From the NCBI GenBank assembly GCA_963797635.1, contig CAWCPZ010000011.1, positions 434,001-498,000 of the forward strand: a stretch of 64,000 bases of DNA. The letters run 5' to 3'. Positions 36,503 through 46,117 of this stretch are shown one piece after another. A model generated the notes under the pieces. That model made no database searches, was not told the DNA's origin, and was given only the letters and a program-made list of their open reading frames with translations. The first letter of the stretch is position 1, and each line of letters starts with the position of its first letter. A program made the position numbers and the translations under genes. The DNA comes from JAOUEA01 sp963797635 (GTDB lineage Bacteria > Actinomycetota > UBA4738 > HRBIN12).

Positions 36503-36970
36503 ATGAAGCAGCTGGAACTCCGACGCCACGCTCGCCGGGACCCCTCCGCCGACCGTCTCGCTCCGGAAGGCCGCGCCCAGGCCGAGGACGTAGGTCGCGG
36601 CTCCGGACGCACGTACGACCTCGTATTCGTCTCCCCCGCCGAACGCGCCGCGGAGACGGCCGCCTGGTTCCTCCGCGGCGCCGGTCAGCAGTTGCCCGAG
36701 CACGCGGTGATCGGCGGCCTCGCCGGTCGTGACGCCTCCGGCGGCAGCCCGGAGGGCATGGCGGCGGGCGTGCGAGCCCTGCTGGACCAACTCCCCGATG
36801 GAGGAACCGGCCTGGCGATCAGCCACACGCCGTTGGTGGAGCGGGCGGCGTTCGGCCTCACGGGTGTGGAGGTGGAACCCTTCGCCGAGTGCGAGGGGAT
36901 CTTGGTGAGCCAGGACGAGGCCGGCACGATCTCGATCGAGGAACTCCGGGTCGGGACGCCGGCGGGATGA
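36503..36970 (+). CDS. Histidine phosphatase superfamily protein
   Basis: A 155-residue protein from ATG 36503, preceded by AACGAGGAACC. It resembles SixA/phosphoglycerate-mutase-like phosphatases: LELRRHARRDP carries the RH catalytic pair, VFVSPAERAAETA the second Arg, and AISHTPLVE the second His. The usual RHG reads RHA. The substrate is unknown. The stop overlaps the next ATG (ATGA). Confidence 0.78.
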   Translation: MKQLELRRHARRDPSADRLAPEGRAQAEDVGRGSGRTYDLVFVSPAERAAETAAWFLRGAGQQLPEHAVIGGLAGRDASGGSPEGMAAGVRALLDQLPDGGTGLAISHTPLVERAAFGLTGVEVEPFAECEGILVSQDEAGTISIEELRVGTPAG

Positions 36971-37618
36971 CGGCATGGAGCGAGCACATCGTGCCGGCGT
37001 TCGCCTTGGGCGCGGCCCTCGGCGCCGCCCCCGGACCGGTGCAACTGCTGATCCTGTCCGAAACGGCGAAGGGCGGGCTCGTGCAGGGCTTCCGGGTGAT
37101 GCTCGGGAGCCAACGGGATGCTGTTCGCGGTGATGGTGGTGCTGGCGCTCGGGTTCTCGACGACCGAGCCGTCCCAGACCGTGATCGACGTGCTGCGGGT
37201 GGTCGGCGGGCTGTTCCTGATCTACCTCGCCATCTCGGAGTTGCGGACGCTTCGACGGCATCACCTGCTGGGCGAGGAGGCGGCGATCCAGGCGAGCGGC
37301 CCCGGCGCCCGGCTGGGACCGACCGCGCGTGGCGTGATGCTGGTGATCGTCAACCCCGGCGCGTGGATCTTCTTCGCCACCACGGCGTCCGCGGTGGTGG
37401 CCGAAGCCAGTGCCGACGGCGGGACGGACACCGCCCTGGCCGCCGCCCTGGCGATGACGCTGGGGGTCTCGGTCACCGACTTCGGCTCGGCGCTGATCGG
37501 CACGGGCAGCCGGGCGCTGCTGGGCGAACGAGGACTCACCTGGGTTCGCACAGGGCTGTCGGTCCTGCTCCTGGCGATCGGTGTGGCGTTCGTGCTGCAG
37601 GGCTTCGGGCTGCTGTGA
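36967..37618 (+). CDS. LysE/RhtB-type exporter (one-base frameshift)
   Basis: A membrane protein of about 216 residues with the LysE-family N terminus (FALGAALGAAPGPVQLLIL), several hydrophobic helices, VNPGAWIFF in the middle and a final helix LSVLLLAIGVAFVLQ. Near 37107 an extra G (CTCGGGAGCC, expected CTCGGAGCC) breaks the frame; with it removed the family pattern GANGMLFAVMVVLALG continues. It probably exports amino acids or similar small metabolites. It is translationally coupled to the phosphatase gene. Confidence 0.78.
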
Positions 37619-37625
37619 GCGTGGC

Positions 37626-38850
37626 CTAGAGGATGAACGAGCACCACGGCGCCGGCCACGTGCCGAACAGCACATCGGCTCGCTCGATCGCCCCATCGGT
37701 GCCTTCGGCCACCTGCCCGGCCCGGTGCAGCTGGCCGAACGTGGTCACCGCCCAGGAACACGGCACCCAGGTCGTTGACGGTGCAGACCACATCGGGCTG
37801 GTCGTCCGTCGGCCCGCAGGTCGCCGAACCGTCCTCAGCCACCACGAGCTCGATGCGCCCTTCGTTCCAGGGGCAGAACCGGTCCTGGACGTCCAGCACC
37901 AGGCGCCCGGGAGCACGGTAGCCCCGAAGGACGAGGGCGGCCGGGACGTCCACCAGCCGCACCCACAAGCCGTCGCCCAGTCTCATCCGGAGCTGCCTGG
38001 GTTCGGCCATCAACCACATCAGCGGTTCGTCCGACGGGCGGTTCCAGCCCTCGACCGACCCGACCAGGTCGATGTCGAACAGGAAGCGCCACAGATCGGC
38101 GTAGCCCTGCGGCGTCGTCGCGACCAGTTCCTTGATCTCCACCTGCAACTTCGGCATGGAGTCGGGCCACTCGTGCTTCACCACGTAGGCGGCGTAGCCA
38201 TCCGCCTCGCCGCGCTCACCACGATGGATCGCGTAGAACGCCATCGCGTCCTTGTCAGACTTGCGCTGCCACCACCGCCACCCGAACCACGCGCCTTCGA
38301 GATCGAGCATGCCGGGTCGGGTGCGCCGCACGGCGTCGTAGACGGTCTCCATCACCGGCATCGCATCGTCGCGAACCAGCAGCTCGACGCGCCCCTCGGG
38401 GCGGTAGCCGCGCACGAACCTCGCTCGGTCCGCATCGATCTTGACCTCCGCGAACAGGGACGCCATCCCGTACCCGAAGCGGCCGTAGATGCTGCCTTCG
38501 GAAGCCCAGAGCGCCGCGAAGGCCTCGCCGCGGGCATGGATGTCGTCCAGCTGACGGCGCATCAGCGCGGTGTTGATCCCCCGCCGGCGATGGGTCGGCT
38601 GCACGCCCACGGCCGTGACGAAGGCGGTGGTCGCGATCCGGCCGCCCGGCAGGGTCATCTGTTTGGGCAGCGAGGCGGCACCACCCACGATCCGGTCGCC
38701 GTCCCACGCCGCCAGGAACCGTTCGGGGATCGCCACGGATCGTTCCCGGTCGAGATCGCCCTCTTCGACACGCGCGCTGAAGGCCACCTCGAGCGCCACG
38801 AGGTAGGCCTCGAACTCATCGGGCGTGATCGGTCGGATCTCGACGTCCAT
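37626..38850 (-). CDS. Eis-like GNAT acetyltransferase with SCP2 domain (one-base frameshift)
   Basis: A protein of about 407 residues built like mycobacterial Eis. The first GNAT domain carries the acetyl-CoA motif VGVQPTHRRRGINTAL near residues 83-98, followed by a second degenerate GNAT domain (DAVRRTRPGMLDLEG) and a C-terminal SCP2 sterol-carrier-like domain (LVLDVQDRFCPWNEG, VVCTVNDLGAVFLGG). The frame breaks near 37741 at one extra base; the restored end is FGQLHRAGQVAEGTDGAIER and FGTWPAPWCSFIL. Eis acetylates aminoglycosides and other amines; the substrate here is unknown. Confidence 0.82.
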
Positions 38851-38891
38851 GCCGCCCAGCCTACCGCCGGGTGGCGTCGCCTCCGGGCGGG

Positions 38892-39689
38892 TCAGCCGAC
38901 GTCGAGACCCTCGAACACGTCGGTCATCACCATCGCTTCCGGATCGGTGGCGGGCCACGCGACCACGTGGGTCTCGAACGCGAGCGCCTGCAGTTGTTGG
39001 GCCTCGTCCCCGATGTGCTCCTGCGTGCCGTCCATCTGCGTGACGTGTTCGCGCACGGCGGCGAGCTTGCGCATCGCGACGCCGGTGCAATCCACCCGCA
39101 CCCCCACCTGCTCGTCCGGCACGCCACGGGGCTGATACATCTGCGTCGGATCCATCGGCTCCTGGCCCTTGGCCACGAGCTCCTCGTTCCAGCGGTCGAG
39201 CATCGACTGCGGGATCGCCTGATGCAGCAAGCGGGAGAATCCGGGAACGCCCTCTTCGCGCACACGATGGAACGCCTGCGTCGCCACCTCCCCCACCGCG
39301 ATGTGGTCCGGGTGGCCGGTGACGCCATCGGGTCCGAAGGTCATCACCACATCGGGCCGCTCCTCGCGAAGCACGGTGGCGATGCGCTCGACGAGCTCGT
39401 CGGTGTCATGGTCGGCCACCGCGTGATCGGGGACCCGCAGCCACTCGTGCCGATCGGGCACGCGGCCCAGCACCTCCCACGAACGTCGGTCTTCTGCCTC
39501 GCGAACCTCACCCAAGGTCTCCGGCGTGGCGTCCGAGCCTTCGGCGATCTGACCGCTCTCGCCGCTGGTCACGTGGATCAACACGAAATGGAAGTCGGGA
39601 TCGTTCGTGTGGAGCGCCACGGTGCCGGCGCAGCCGAAGGTGTCGTCGTCGGGGTGCGCGACGACGGCCGCGAGGCGGCGCGAGCTCAT
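38892..39689 (-). CDS. PIG-L/LmbE-family deacetylase (Mca/MshB-like)
   Basis: A 265-residue zinc deacetylase with the family motifs AAVVAHPDDDTFGCAGT near the N terminus and GHPDHIAVG in the middle. In actinobacteria such proteins act in mycothiol synthesis (MshB) or detoxification (mycothiol S-conjugate amidase). Length and motif pattern fit, but other PIG-L substrates are possible. The ATG overlaps the dapB stop by four bases. Confidence 0.85.
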   Translation of the reverse strand: MSSRRLAAVVAHPDDDTFGCAGTVALHTNDPDFHFVLIHVTSGESGQIAEGSDATPETLGEVREAEDRRSWEVLGRVPDRHEWLRVPDHAVADHDTDELVERIATVLREERPDVVMTFGPDGVTGHPDHIAVGEVATQAFHRVREEGVPGFSRLLHQAIPQSMLDRWNEELVAKGQEPMDPTQMYQPRGVPDEQVGVRVDCTGVAMRKLAAVREHVTQMDGTQEHIGDEAQQLQALAFETHVVAWPATDPEAMVMTDVFEGLDVG

Positions 39690-40456
39690 GCGTCCTCCAA
39701 GAGCGCGTCCAGGCCCACCGTCAGCCCGGGGCGGGATCCGACCGCTCTGATCGCCATCAGCACGCCCGGCATGAAGCACGAACGGTCCGTGGTGTCGTGG
39801 CGGATCGAGAGCGTCTGGCCCGGCCCACCCAGGATGACCTCCTGATGGGCCACCAACCCCGGAAGGCGCACCGAGTGCACGCGGACGCCGTCGACGTCGG
39901 TGCCGCGGGCTCCGGGATGATCGTCGTCGCCGCCGGGAGCCGGTGGCGCCGGGCCGCGCGCGGCAGCCATCGCGCGCGCGGTCGCGAGCGCGGTACCGCT
40001 CGGTGCGTCGACCTTGCGATCGTGGTGGAGTTCGATCACCTCGGCGGCCGGCAGATGGCGCGCAGCTTGTTCGGCGAACCGCATCATCAGCACGGCGCCG
40101 ATCGCGAAGTTGGGCGCCACGAACACGTTGGCCGGCGCGCCGTCGGTGAGCGAGCGCAGCTCGTCCAGGTCGGCCGGGGAGATGCCGGTGGTGCCCACCA
40201 CGGCATGGATGCCGTTGCCCACCGTCCAGCGGAGGGTGGGCATCACGGCGTCGGGAGCGGTGAAGTCGACCGCCACCTCGGCACCGGCGTCGAGCAGGGC
40301 CGACAGATCATCGGCCACGGTGATCCCTTCGACGGCGTCGCCGGTGGCGTTCGGATCGATGGCGGCCACCAGGTCCATCTCGGGATCGGCGCCGACCGCG
40401 CGCGCCACCTCGCGGCCCATCCGACCGCCGGCGCCCACGACCCCGACGCGGATCAC
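39686..40456 (-). CDS. dapB: 4-hydroxy-tetrahydrodipicolinate reductase
   Basis: DapB performs the NAD(P)H-dependent reduction that follows DapA. The protein is 256 residues from a GTG that overlaps the M16 peptidase stop. The Rossmann motif is GVVGAGGRMGREV, the dinucleotide/substrate region VVGTTG, and the catalytic motif EVIELHHDRKVDAPSGTAL. A longer reading start lies inside the peptidase gene and is rejected. Confidence 0.95.
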   Translation of the reverse strand: MIRVGVVGAGGRMGREVARAVGADPEMDLVAAIDPNATGDAVEGITVADDLSALLDAGAEVAVDFTAPDAVMPTLRWTVGNGIHAVVGTTGISPADLDELRSLTDGAPANVFVAPNFAIGAVLMMRFAEQAARHLPAAEVIELHHDRKVDAPSGTALATARAMAAARGPAPPAPGGDDDHPGARGTDVDGVRVHSVRLPGLVAHQEVILGGPGQTLSIRHDTTDRSCFMPGVLMAIRAVGSRPGLTVGLDALLEDA

Positions 40457-41730
40457 GCCACGGTCTCCTCGCGGAACGCATGCTTGTTGAACGGTCCGAG
40501 CACGGTCAGGGTCATCGGCTGCGACAGTACCCGCTCGGCCACGCGTCGCGCATCCTCGAGCGACACGTGATCGAGGCGCTTCAGCGACTCGTTCACCGAC
40601 AGGATCTCGCCCTGGGAGATCTCGGACTTGCCCAGGCGGCTCATCCGCCCACCCGGATCCTCCAGACCCAGGACCATCGAGCCCTTCACGTGGCCCTTGG
40701 CCCGGTCGAACTCGGCCTGGGTCAACCCGCCGTCGCGGATGTCGGCGACCTCGCGCCGGAGCAGACCGATCACCTCGGCGGCTCTGCCCGGCATGGTCCC
40801 GGCGTAGCAGGTGAACAGCCCGCCCTCGGTGTACTGCGCGTGGTAGCTGTACACGCTGTAGGCGAGCCCGCGCTTCTCGCGGACCTCCTGGAACAGCCGC
40901 GAACTCATGCCGCCGCCCAGCGCCGTGTTCACGATCAGGAACGCGAACCGGTCGGGGTCGGCCCGGTCGAGGCCGTTCGTGCCCAGGCAGATGTTGGCCT
41001 GTTCGGTCTTGCGTCGTTTCACCAGGTCCTGGCCCGAAGGATGGGGCGCTTTCGCGGCCGAGCGCACGCGCCAGCCGGGCGGCTGACCCGAGCGAACGAC
41101 CCGCCCCGTGTCCATGCGCGCCTTGAGCATCTTCAGCAGGTCCTCGTGGCGCAGGTTGCCGGCCGCCGCCACCACCAGATGCCCAGGCACGTAATTCTTG
41201 TGATAGAAGCGCTTCACCGAGGCCGGCGTCGCGGCCCGGATCGTCTCGACGGTGCCCAGGATCGGGCGGCCCAGGGGGTGATTCGGCCACAGGGTCTCGG
41301 TGAACAGGTCGTGCACGACGTCCTCGGGTGAGTCTTCGTGCATGTTGATCTCTTCCAGGATCACCTGGCGCTCGGCGTCGAGGTCCGCCTTGCGGATCAG
41401 CGAGTGCTCCAGCATGTCGGCCAGGTGATCGACCGCCATCTCCAGGTCGCGGTCGAGCACCCGCGCGTAGTAGCACGTGTACTCCTTGGCCGTGAACGCG
41501 TTGATGTCACCGCCCACCGCGTCGAAGTTCTCGGCGATGTCGAGCGCGGTCCGGTGCTCGGTGCCCTTGAAGAGCAGGTGTTCCAAGAAATGGCTGGACC
41601 CGCTGATCTTCGGGGCTTCGTCGCGGGAACCCGCGAGCACCCAGAAGCCGAGGGACACGGAGCGGACGCTGGGCATCCGCTCCGTGACCACTCGCAGGCC
41701 CGAGCCGAACTCGGTACGGGCGATCGGCAT
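40453..41730 (-). CDS. M16-family zinc peptidase (pitrilysin/MPP-like)
   Basis: A 425-residue inverzincin peptidase with the inverted zinc motif HxxEH in SSHFLEHLLFKGT near residue 46, the following FDAVGGDINAFTAKEYTCYY, and the C-terminal M16 domain (SRLFQEVREKRGLAYSVYSY). It is most similar in layout to the PqqL/YmxG/mitochondrial processing peptidase group commonly encoded next to pnp. The physiological substrate is unknown. It lies 12 bp after pnp and overlaps dapB. Confidence 0.93.
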   Translation of the reverse strand: MPIARTEFGSGLRVVTERMPSVRSVSLGFWVLAGSRDEAPKISGSSHFLEHLLFKGTEHRTALDIAENFDAVGGDINAFTAKEYTCYYARVLDRDLEMAVDHLADMLEHSLIRKADLDAERQVILEEINMHEDSPEDVVHDLFTETLWPNHPLGRPILGTVETIRAATPASVKRFYHKNYVPGHLVVAAAGNLRHEDLLKMLKARMDTGRVVRSGQPPGWRVRSAAKAPHPSGQDLVKRRKTEQANICLGTNGLDRADPDRFAFLIVNTALGGGMSSRLFQEVREKRGLAYSVYSYHAQYTEGGLFTCYAGTMPGRAAEVIGLLRREVADIRDGGLTQAEFDRAKGHVKGSMVLGLEDPGGRMSRLGKSEISQGEILSVNESLKRLDHVSLEDARRVAERVLSQPMTLTVLGPFNKHAFREETVA

Positions 41731-41742
41731 CGTTGGTGCCGG

Positions 41743-44172
41743 CTACTCGGCGCTGGGCGCGTCGCCGGCGGGTGCGTCGGCCGAAGCCGGCGTGCTCTCG
41801 CCACCGGAGGCCTGGCTGGCGCCCTCACCGTCGCGGAAGCGACGGCCTCGGCTGCGCTCGCCACGGTCGCCGGAGCCGCTGCTGCGGTCCGAGGACCCGC
41901 GGTCGGAAGCACCGCGGTCCGAGGAACCACGGTCGCGGCCTCCGCCGCCACCGCCGCGACCACCACGGTCACGGTCGCCGCGCGGACGTCCGCCGCCGGA
42001 TTCGTCGGCCTGCCCCTCGGGGATGGCCCACTCCTCGCCGACCGGCTTCAGGCTGATCTTGCCCTGGCCGTCGATGTCCTCGACCAGGACGGTGATCTTG
42101 TCGCCTTCCTTGATCGCCTCCTCGACGCTGCTCAGGCGCTTGCCGCGCCCGAGCTTGGAGATGTGCACCAGGCCGTCTCGGCCGGGCACCAGGTTCACGA
42201 AGGCGCCGAACGTGGTGGTCTTGACCACGACCCCGTCGTACTGCTCGCCCACCAGCACCGGGCGCGGGTTCGCGATCTCATCGATCATGTGCGCCGCTTC
42301 GTCGGCACCTTCGCCGCCGAGCTCGGAGCCGATGAACACCGTGCCGTCGTCCTGGATGTCGATGTCGGCGCCGGTGGCCGCGATGATCTCGTTGATCCGC
42401 TTGCCCTTGGGTCCGATCACCTCACCGATCTTGTCGACCGGGATCTGGATGCTGATGATGCGCGGCGCCTTGGCGTTGACCTCTTCACGAGGCATCGCGA
42501 TCGCGCCTTCCATGACGTCCAGGATCGTGAAGCGAGCATCACGCGCCTGCTGGAGCGCACCGGCGAGCACGTCGCCGGGCAGCCCCGTGACCTTCATGTC
42601 GAGCTGGATCGCGGTGACGAACTCCCGCGTGCCGGCCACCTTGAAGTCCATGTCGCCCAACGCGTCCTCGGCACCGAGGATGTCGGTGAGCGTCACGAAC
42701 TTGCCGTCGTCGGCGATCATGCCCATCGCGATGCCGGCGACCGGCGCCTTGATCGGCACCCCCGCGTCCATCAGCGACAGCGTCGAACCGCACACACTGG
42801 CCATCGAGGTCGAGCCGTTCGAGCTCAACACGTCGCTCACCAGTCGCAGCGCGTAGGGGAACTCGTCCTCGGTCGGGATCACCGGGATGAGGGCCCGCTC
42901 GGCGAGCGCCCCGTGGCCGATCTCGCGCCGGCGGGGCGAACCCACGCGGCCGGTCTCGCCCGTGGAGTACGGCGGGAAGTTGTAGTGGTGCATGTAGCGC
43001 TTGGAGTCCTCGAGGTCGAGGGTGTCGATCATCTGGGTCATGCGGAGCATGCCCAGCGTGGTGATGTTCAGCACCTGGGTGTCACCACGGTTGAACAACG
43101 CCGAACCGTGGGCCCGCTTCAGCACGCCCACCTCGGCCGACAGCGGCCGGATGTCCTTGGGACCGCGACCGTCCAGGCGGACGCCCTCGGCGATCACGCG
43201 AGCGCGCATGACCTTCTTCTGCAGCTGCTTCCACGCGGGCCCGAACTCGCCGCTGCGCGTGTCGAAGTCGGCGAAGTTGGCGGCCATGTGTTCCTTGGCC
43301 TCGGCCTTGAGCGTGTCGAGCTTGGCTTCACGCTCGGCCTTGTCGGTGACGATCGATTCCTCCAGCCGCGACTTCGCGAACGAGGACAGCGCCTCGTACA
43401 GGTCGTCTCCGAAGAGGGGACGCGGGGTCCATTCCTTCGGCGTGACGCCCGCGGCGTCGATGAACTCCTGCTGGAACTCGAGCACCTCGGCGATCGCGCG
43501 CTTGGCGGCCTCGAGGCCTTCGGCGACGGTCTCCTCGGTGGGCGCCTGGGCCCCGGAGGCCAGCAGCTCCCAGGTCTTGTCGGGCGCCTCGCCCTCGATC
43601 ATCAGGATGTCGATCTCACCGGAGTCGCTCCGGCGGCCGGCCACGACCACGTCGAACGTGGCCTCGTCGGTCTCGGCGAACGTGGGGTTGACGGTCCACT
43701 GTCCGTCGATGAGCGCTACCCGCACGGAGGCCACAGGGCCGTCGAACGGCAGGCCCGCCAGGCAGGTGGCGACCGACGCGGCGTTCATCGCCGGGATGTC
43801 GTAGGGGTTCTCCCCGTCCGAGCCCAGGACCGTGATGACGACCTGGACCTCGTCGCGGTAGCCGTCGGCGAAGGTCGGGCGCAGCGGACGGTCGATCAGG
43901 CGGGCGGTGAGGATCGCGGTCTCGCCGGGCCGGCCTTCGCGGCGGAAGAAGCTGCCCGGGATCTTGCCGATCGCGTACATCCGCTCTTCGACATCGATCG
44001 TGAGCGGGAAGAAGTCGATCCCCTCGCGGGGGTTGGACGAGACGCACGTGCCGAGCACCTGGGTCTCGCCGTAGGTGACCATGACCGCGCCGTCGGCGAG
44101 GCGGGCCATCTTGCCCGTCTCGAAGGTCAAGGTCTGGTTCCCGATCTTCCGGGAAAGGTTGGTGGTGGCCAT
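41743..44172 (-). CDS. pnp: Polyribonucleotide nucleotidyltransferase (PNPase)
   Basis: PNPase is a phosphorolytic 3-prime exoribonuclease. The protein is 809 residues with two RNase PH domains (FFPLTIDVEERMYA, GSFFRREGRPGE; second copy GSALFNRGDTQVL, HHYNFPPYSTGETG, GRREIGHGALAERAL), then KH (IGKVIGPKGKRIN-like) and S1 domains. The C-terminal tail is unusually RGD/RGG/Ser-rich, which probably extends RNA binding. GGAGG precedes the ATG at 44172. The 248 bp to rpsO hold no gene and form a long leader. Confidence 0.96.
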   Translation of the reverse strand: MATTNLSRKIGNQTLTFETGKMARLADGAVMVTYGETQVLGTCVSSNPREGIDFFPLTIDVEERMYAIGKIPGSFFRREGRPGETAILTARLIDRPLRPTFADGYRDEVQVVITVLGSDGENPYDIPAMNAASVATCLAGLPFDGPVASVRVALIDGQWTVNPTFAETDEATFDVVVAGRRSDSGEIDILMIEGEAPDKTWELLASGAQAPTEETVAEGLEAAKRAIAEVLEFQQEFIDAAGVTPKEWTPRPLFGDDLYEALSSFAKSRLEESIVTDKAEREAKLDTLKAEAKEHMAANFADFDTRSGEFGPAWKQLQKKVMRARVIAEGVRLDGRGPKDIRPLSAEVGVLKRAHGSALFNRGDTQVLNITTLGMLRMTQMIDTLDLEDSKRYMHHYNFPPYSTGETGRVGSPRRREIGHGALAERALIPVIPTEDEFPYALRLVSDVLSSNGSTSMASVCGSTLSLMDAGVPIKAPVAGIAMGMIADDGKFVTLTDILGAEDALGDMDFKVAGTREFVTAIQLDMKVTGLPGDVLAGALQQARDARFTILDVMEGAIAMPREEVNAKAPRIISIQIPVDKIGEVIGPKGKRINEIIAATGADIDIQDDGTVFIGSELGGEGADEAAHMIDEIANPRPVLVGEQYDGVVVKTTTFGAFVNLVPGRDGLVHISKLGRGKRLSSVEEAIKEGDKITVLVEDIDGQGKISLKPVGEEWAIPEGQADESGGGRPRGDRDRGGRGGGGGGRDRGSSDRGASDRGSSDRSSGSGDRGERSRGRRFRDGEGASQASGGESTPASADAPAGDAPSAE

Positions 44173-44420
44173 GGGGCCGTTCCTCCTTGTTCGTCTTGAA
44201 CGCGCAGGCACTTCCTGGCGCGTCGATGGAGACGGGAGGCGGGTCCGGCCGATTCTCAGTGGTGGGCCACCGGGATCCTTCACAGGTCTCCCGGGAGCTC
44301 GCTACTGATAACCGACCGCGGGTCGCTCCCACCTCCGGCGGTTCGGATCAGTGGGTCGTGCGCATCACTTCCTTCACGAACGAACGCCTATCCCGGGCGT
44401 CCCTTCGATGTCATCCGCGT

Positions 44421-44693
44421 CTATCGGCGCAGGCCGAGACGCGCGATCAACGCGCGGTAGCGCTCGATGTCCTCGTGCATGAGGTAGTCGAGCAACCGGC
44501 GCCGCCGACCCACCATCTTCAGCAGGCCCCGGCGCGACGCGTGGTCGTGCTTGTGGGTCTTGAGGTGCTCGGTGAGGTCCGCGATCCGCTTGGTCAGGAC
44601 CGCGATCTGAACGTCCGCCGAGCCGGTGTCGCCATCTGCGCGGGCGTACTCCGTGATGATCTGCGTCTTCTCGTCTTTGGTGAGTGTCGTCAT
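44421..44693 (-). CDS. rpsO: 30S ribosomal protein S15
   Basis: S15 is a 16S-rRNA-binding protein of the small subunit. It is 90 residues long, with the conserved TGSADVQIAVLTKRI, HKHDHASRRGLLKMVGRRRR and LLDYL. It sits directly upstream of pnp, the classical rpsO-pnp arrangement. Confidence 0.97.
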   Translation of the reverse strand: MTTLTKDEKTQIITEYARADGDTGSADVQIAVLTKRIADLTEHLKTHKHDHASRRGLLKMVGRRRRLLDYLMHEDIERYRALIARLGLRR

Positions 44694-44726
44694 AGTCAGT
44701 TCCCAAGGCTACCAGCGGCGATGCGT

Positions 44727-46076
44727 TCATGACCTCGCGGCCTCCGAGGGTCCCTGGGCGCCCGCAGCGCGCTCGACGGCCTCGACGAGCGCCGCCCGGC
44801 GCGCTCGCAGCGACGTGAGGGATGCCTGGACGCCGGCCAGTTCCCGAAGGCTCAGGCGGGCCCGATAACCGCGCTCCACGCGGCGGATCAGCCAACTTCC
44901 CGCCAACCCGCAGATCGGCCCCAGGAAGGCCGTGAGCAGCCAGGGATGGGGTTCGTCGGCGATGGCCGTGTATCGCCACACCACCCAGGTGACCGGGAAG
45001 GCCACGAACGCCACGAGGAACTTCACCGTGGCGCGGGTCACGGGCGCCATGGACGGACGGCCGGCGGCTCGGGTCAACAACGCGGGCACGACGTTGATCA
45101 CCGCGCCCGCCACGGCCAACGGGATCAGCGCCAACGCCAGCAGGTCCCCGAACAGGTGGATGCGCCGATGGCTCGAGGGGTCGGCGGCCACGGCTCGATC
45201 GGTCACGGCGTTCGCTTCCAATGCCCTGGTGTAGGCCGCCGCGGCCTCGACCACGGACCGCTCCTGGTCGACGGGCGCCGCGGCCAGCCGTCCGGCCAGG
45301 TCTTCCCGATCGTCCAGCGACGGCGTCCATCCCGGGTCGGAGTCCAACGGGCGCAGGGCCACCTCGGCGGCACGCACCATCGCGGCCGATTGCGCCGCAT
45401 CGTCGAAGTTCAACGCCACCGAGGCGAGCCGGGCGCGGATCTGCTCGGTGAGCGCGTGGACGACCTCGTGGTCGTCATCGTCGATCACGTGGCCACCCGG
45501 CGCGCGACCGGGGAAGGCCTCCTCGATCCAGCGATCGAGCGCCAACGGCGGACCGACCCGGACGTAGGCGGCGGCTCTGGCCCTCGCCTTGTCTTCGTAG
45601 ATCAGTCCGACCGGCAGGATCTTCAGTCCCTGCGTGCCGCGCGCCCGCGCCCCGATCGCGATCCTGGCCGCCCCCGTCTTCACCGGCAGCAGATGCGGCT
45701 CGTCGCTCGCCTGACCCTCGGGGAAGATCCCGATCACGCCGCCGTCGGCCAGCACGTCGTGGCAGGCCGCGAACGTGTGGAGGTTGCCCTGGGTGCCGCC
45801 GTCGACCGAGCGGTAGACGGGGATCGCGCCCGCGAGCCACAGGAACGGCCGGGCGGGGGTCTTCCACAGGGTGGCCATCGCGAGGAACCGGGGGAACCGG
45901 GGCAGCGTCGCCGCCAGGAGCGCCGGATCCACGAACCCTCCCCCGTGGTTGGCGACCACCAGCATGGGCCCATCGTCGGTGACGTGTTCCAGGCCGGTGT
46001 GCTCCACCGTGCGGAACCACCCGAGGGTGGCGAGACGGGCGAGCACGCGCACGAACACCCCGCGGAGCGAGCCCAT
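44727..46076 (-). CDS. Glycerolipid acyltransferase (PlsC/LPLAT family) with C-terminal membrane domain
   Basis: A 449-residue protein. The N-terminal LPLAT domain has block I VANHGGGFVDP, in which five residues separate His and Asp as in the Gpt2/AAK14816-like group, and block III FPEGQASDEPHLLPVKTGAAR. A helical region and two or three membrane segments near residues 320-400 follow. It probably acylates lysophosphatidate or glycerol-3-phosphate. It is upstream of rpsO on the same strand. Confidence 0.85.
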   Translation of the reverse strand: MGSLRGVFVRVLARLATLGWFRTVEHTGLEHVTDDGPMLVVANHGGGFVDPALLAATLPRFPRFLAMATLWKTPARPFLWLAGAIPVYRSVDGGTQGNLHTFAACHDVLADGGVIGIFPEGQASDEPHLLPVKTGAARIAIGARARGTQGLKILPVGLIYEDKARARAAAYVRVGPPLALDRWIEEAFPGRAPGGHVIDDDDHEVVHALTEQIRARLASVALNFDDAAQSAAMVRAAEVALRPLDSDPGWTPSLDDREDLAGRLAAAPVDQERSVVEAAAAYTRALEANAVTDRAVAADPSSHRRIHLFGDLLALALIPLAVAGAVINVVPALLTRAAGRPSMAPVTRATVKFLVAFVAFPVTWVVWRYTAIADEPHPWLLTAFLGPICGLAGSWLIRRVERGYRARLSLRELAGVQASLTSLRARRAALVEAVERAAGAQGPSEAARS

Positions 46077-46117
46077 CGTCGGATCCTCCCACGATCGGTC
46101 GTCGCTACGATGGCGCC

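Noticed and set aside
41338..44199. 953-codon open frame on the plus strand
   Set aside because: It is the mirror image of pnp; low-complexity composition, no motifs.
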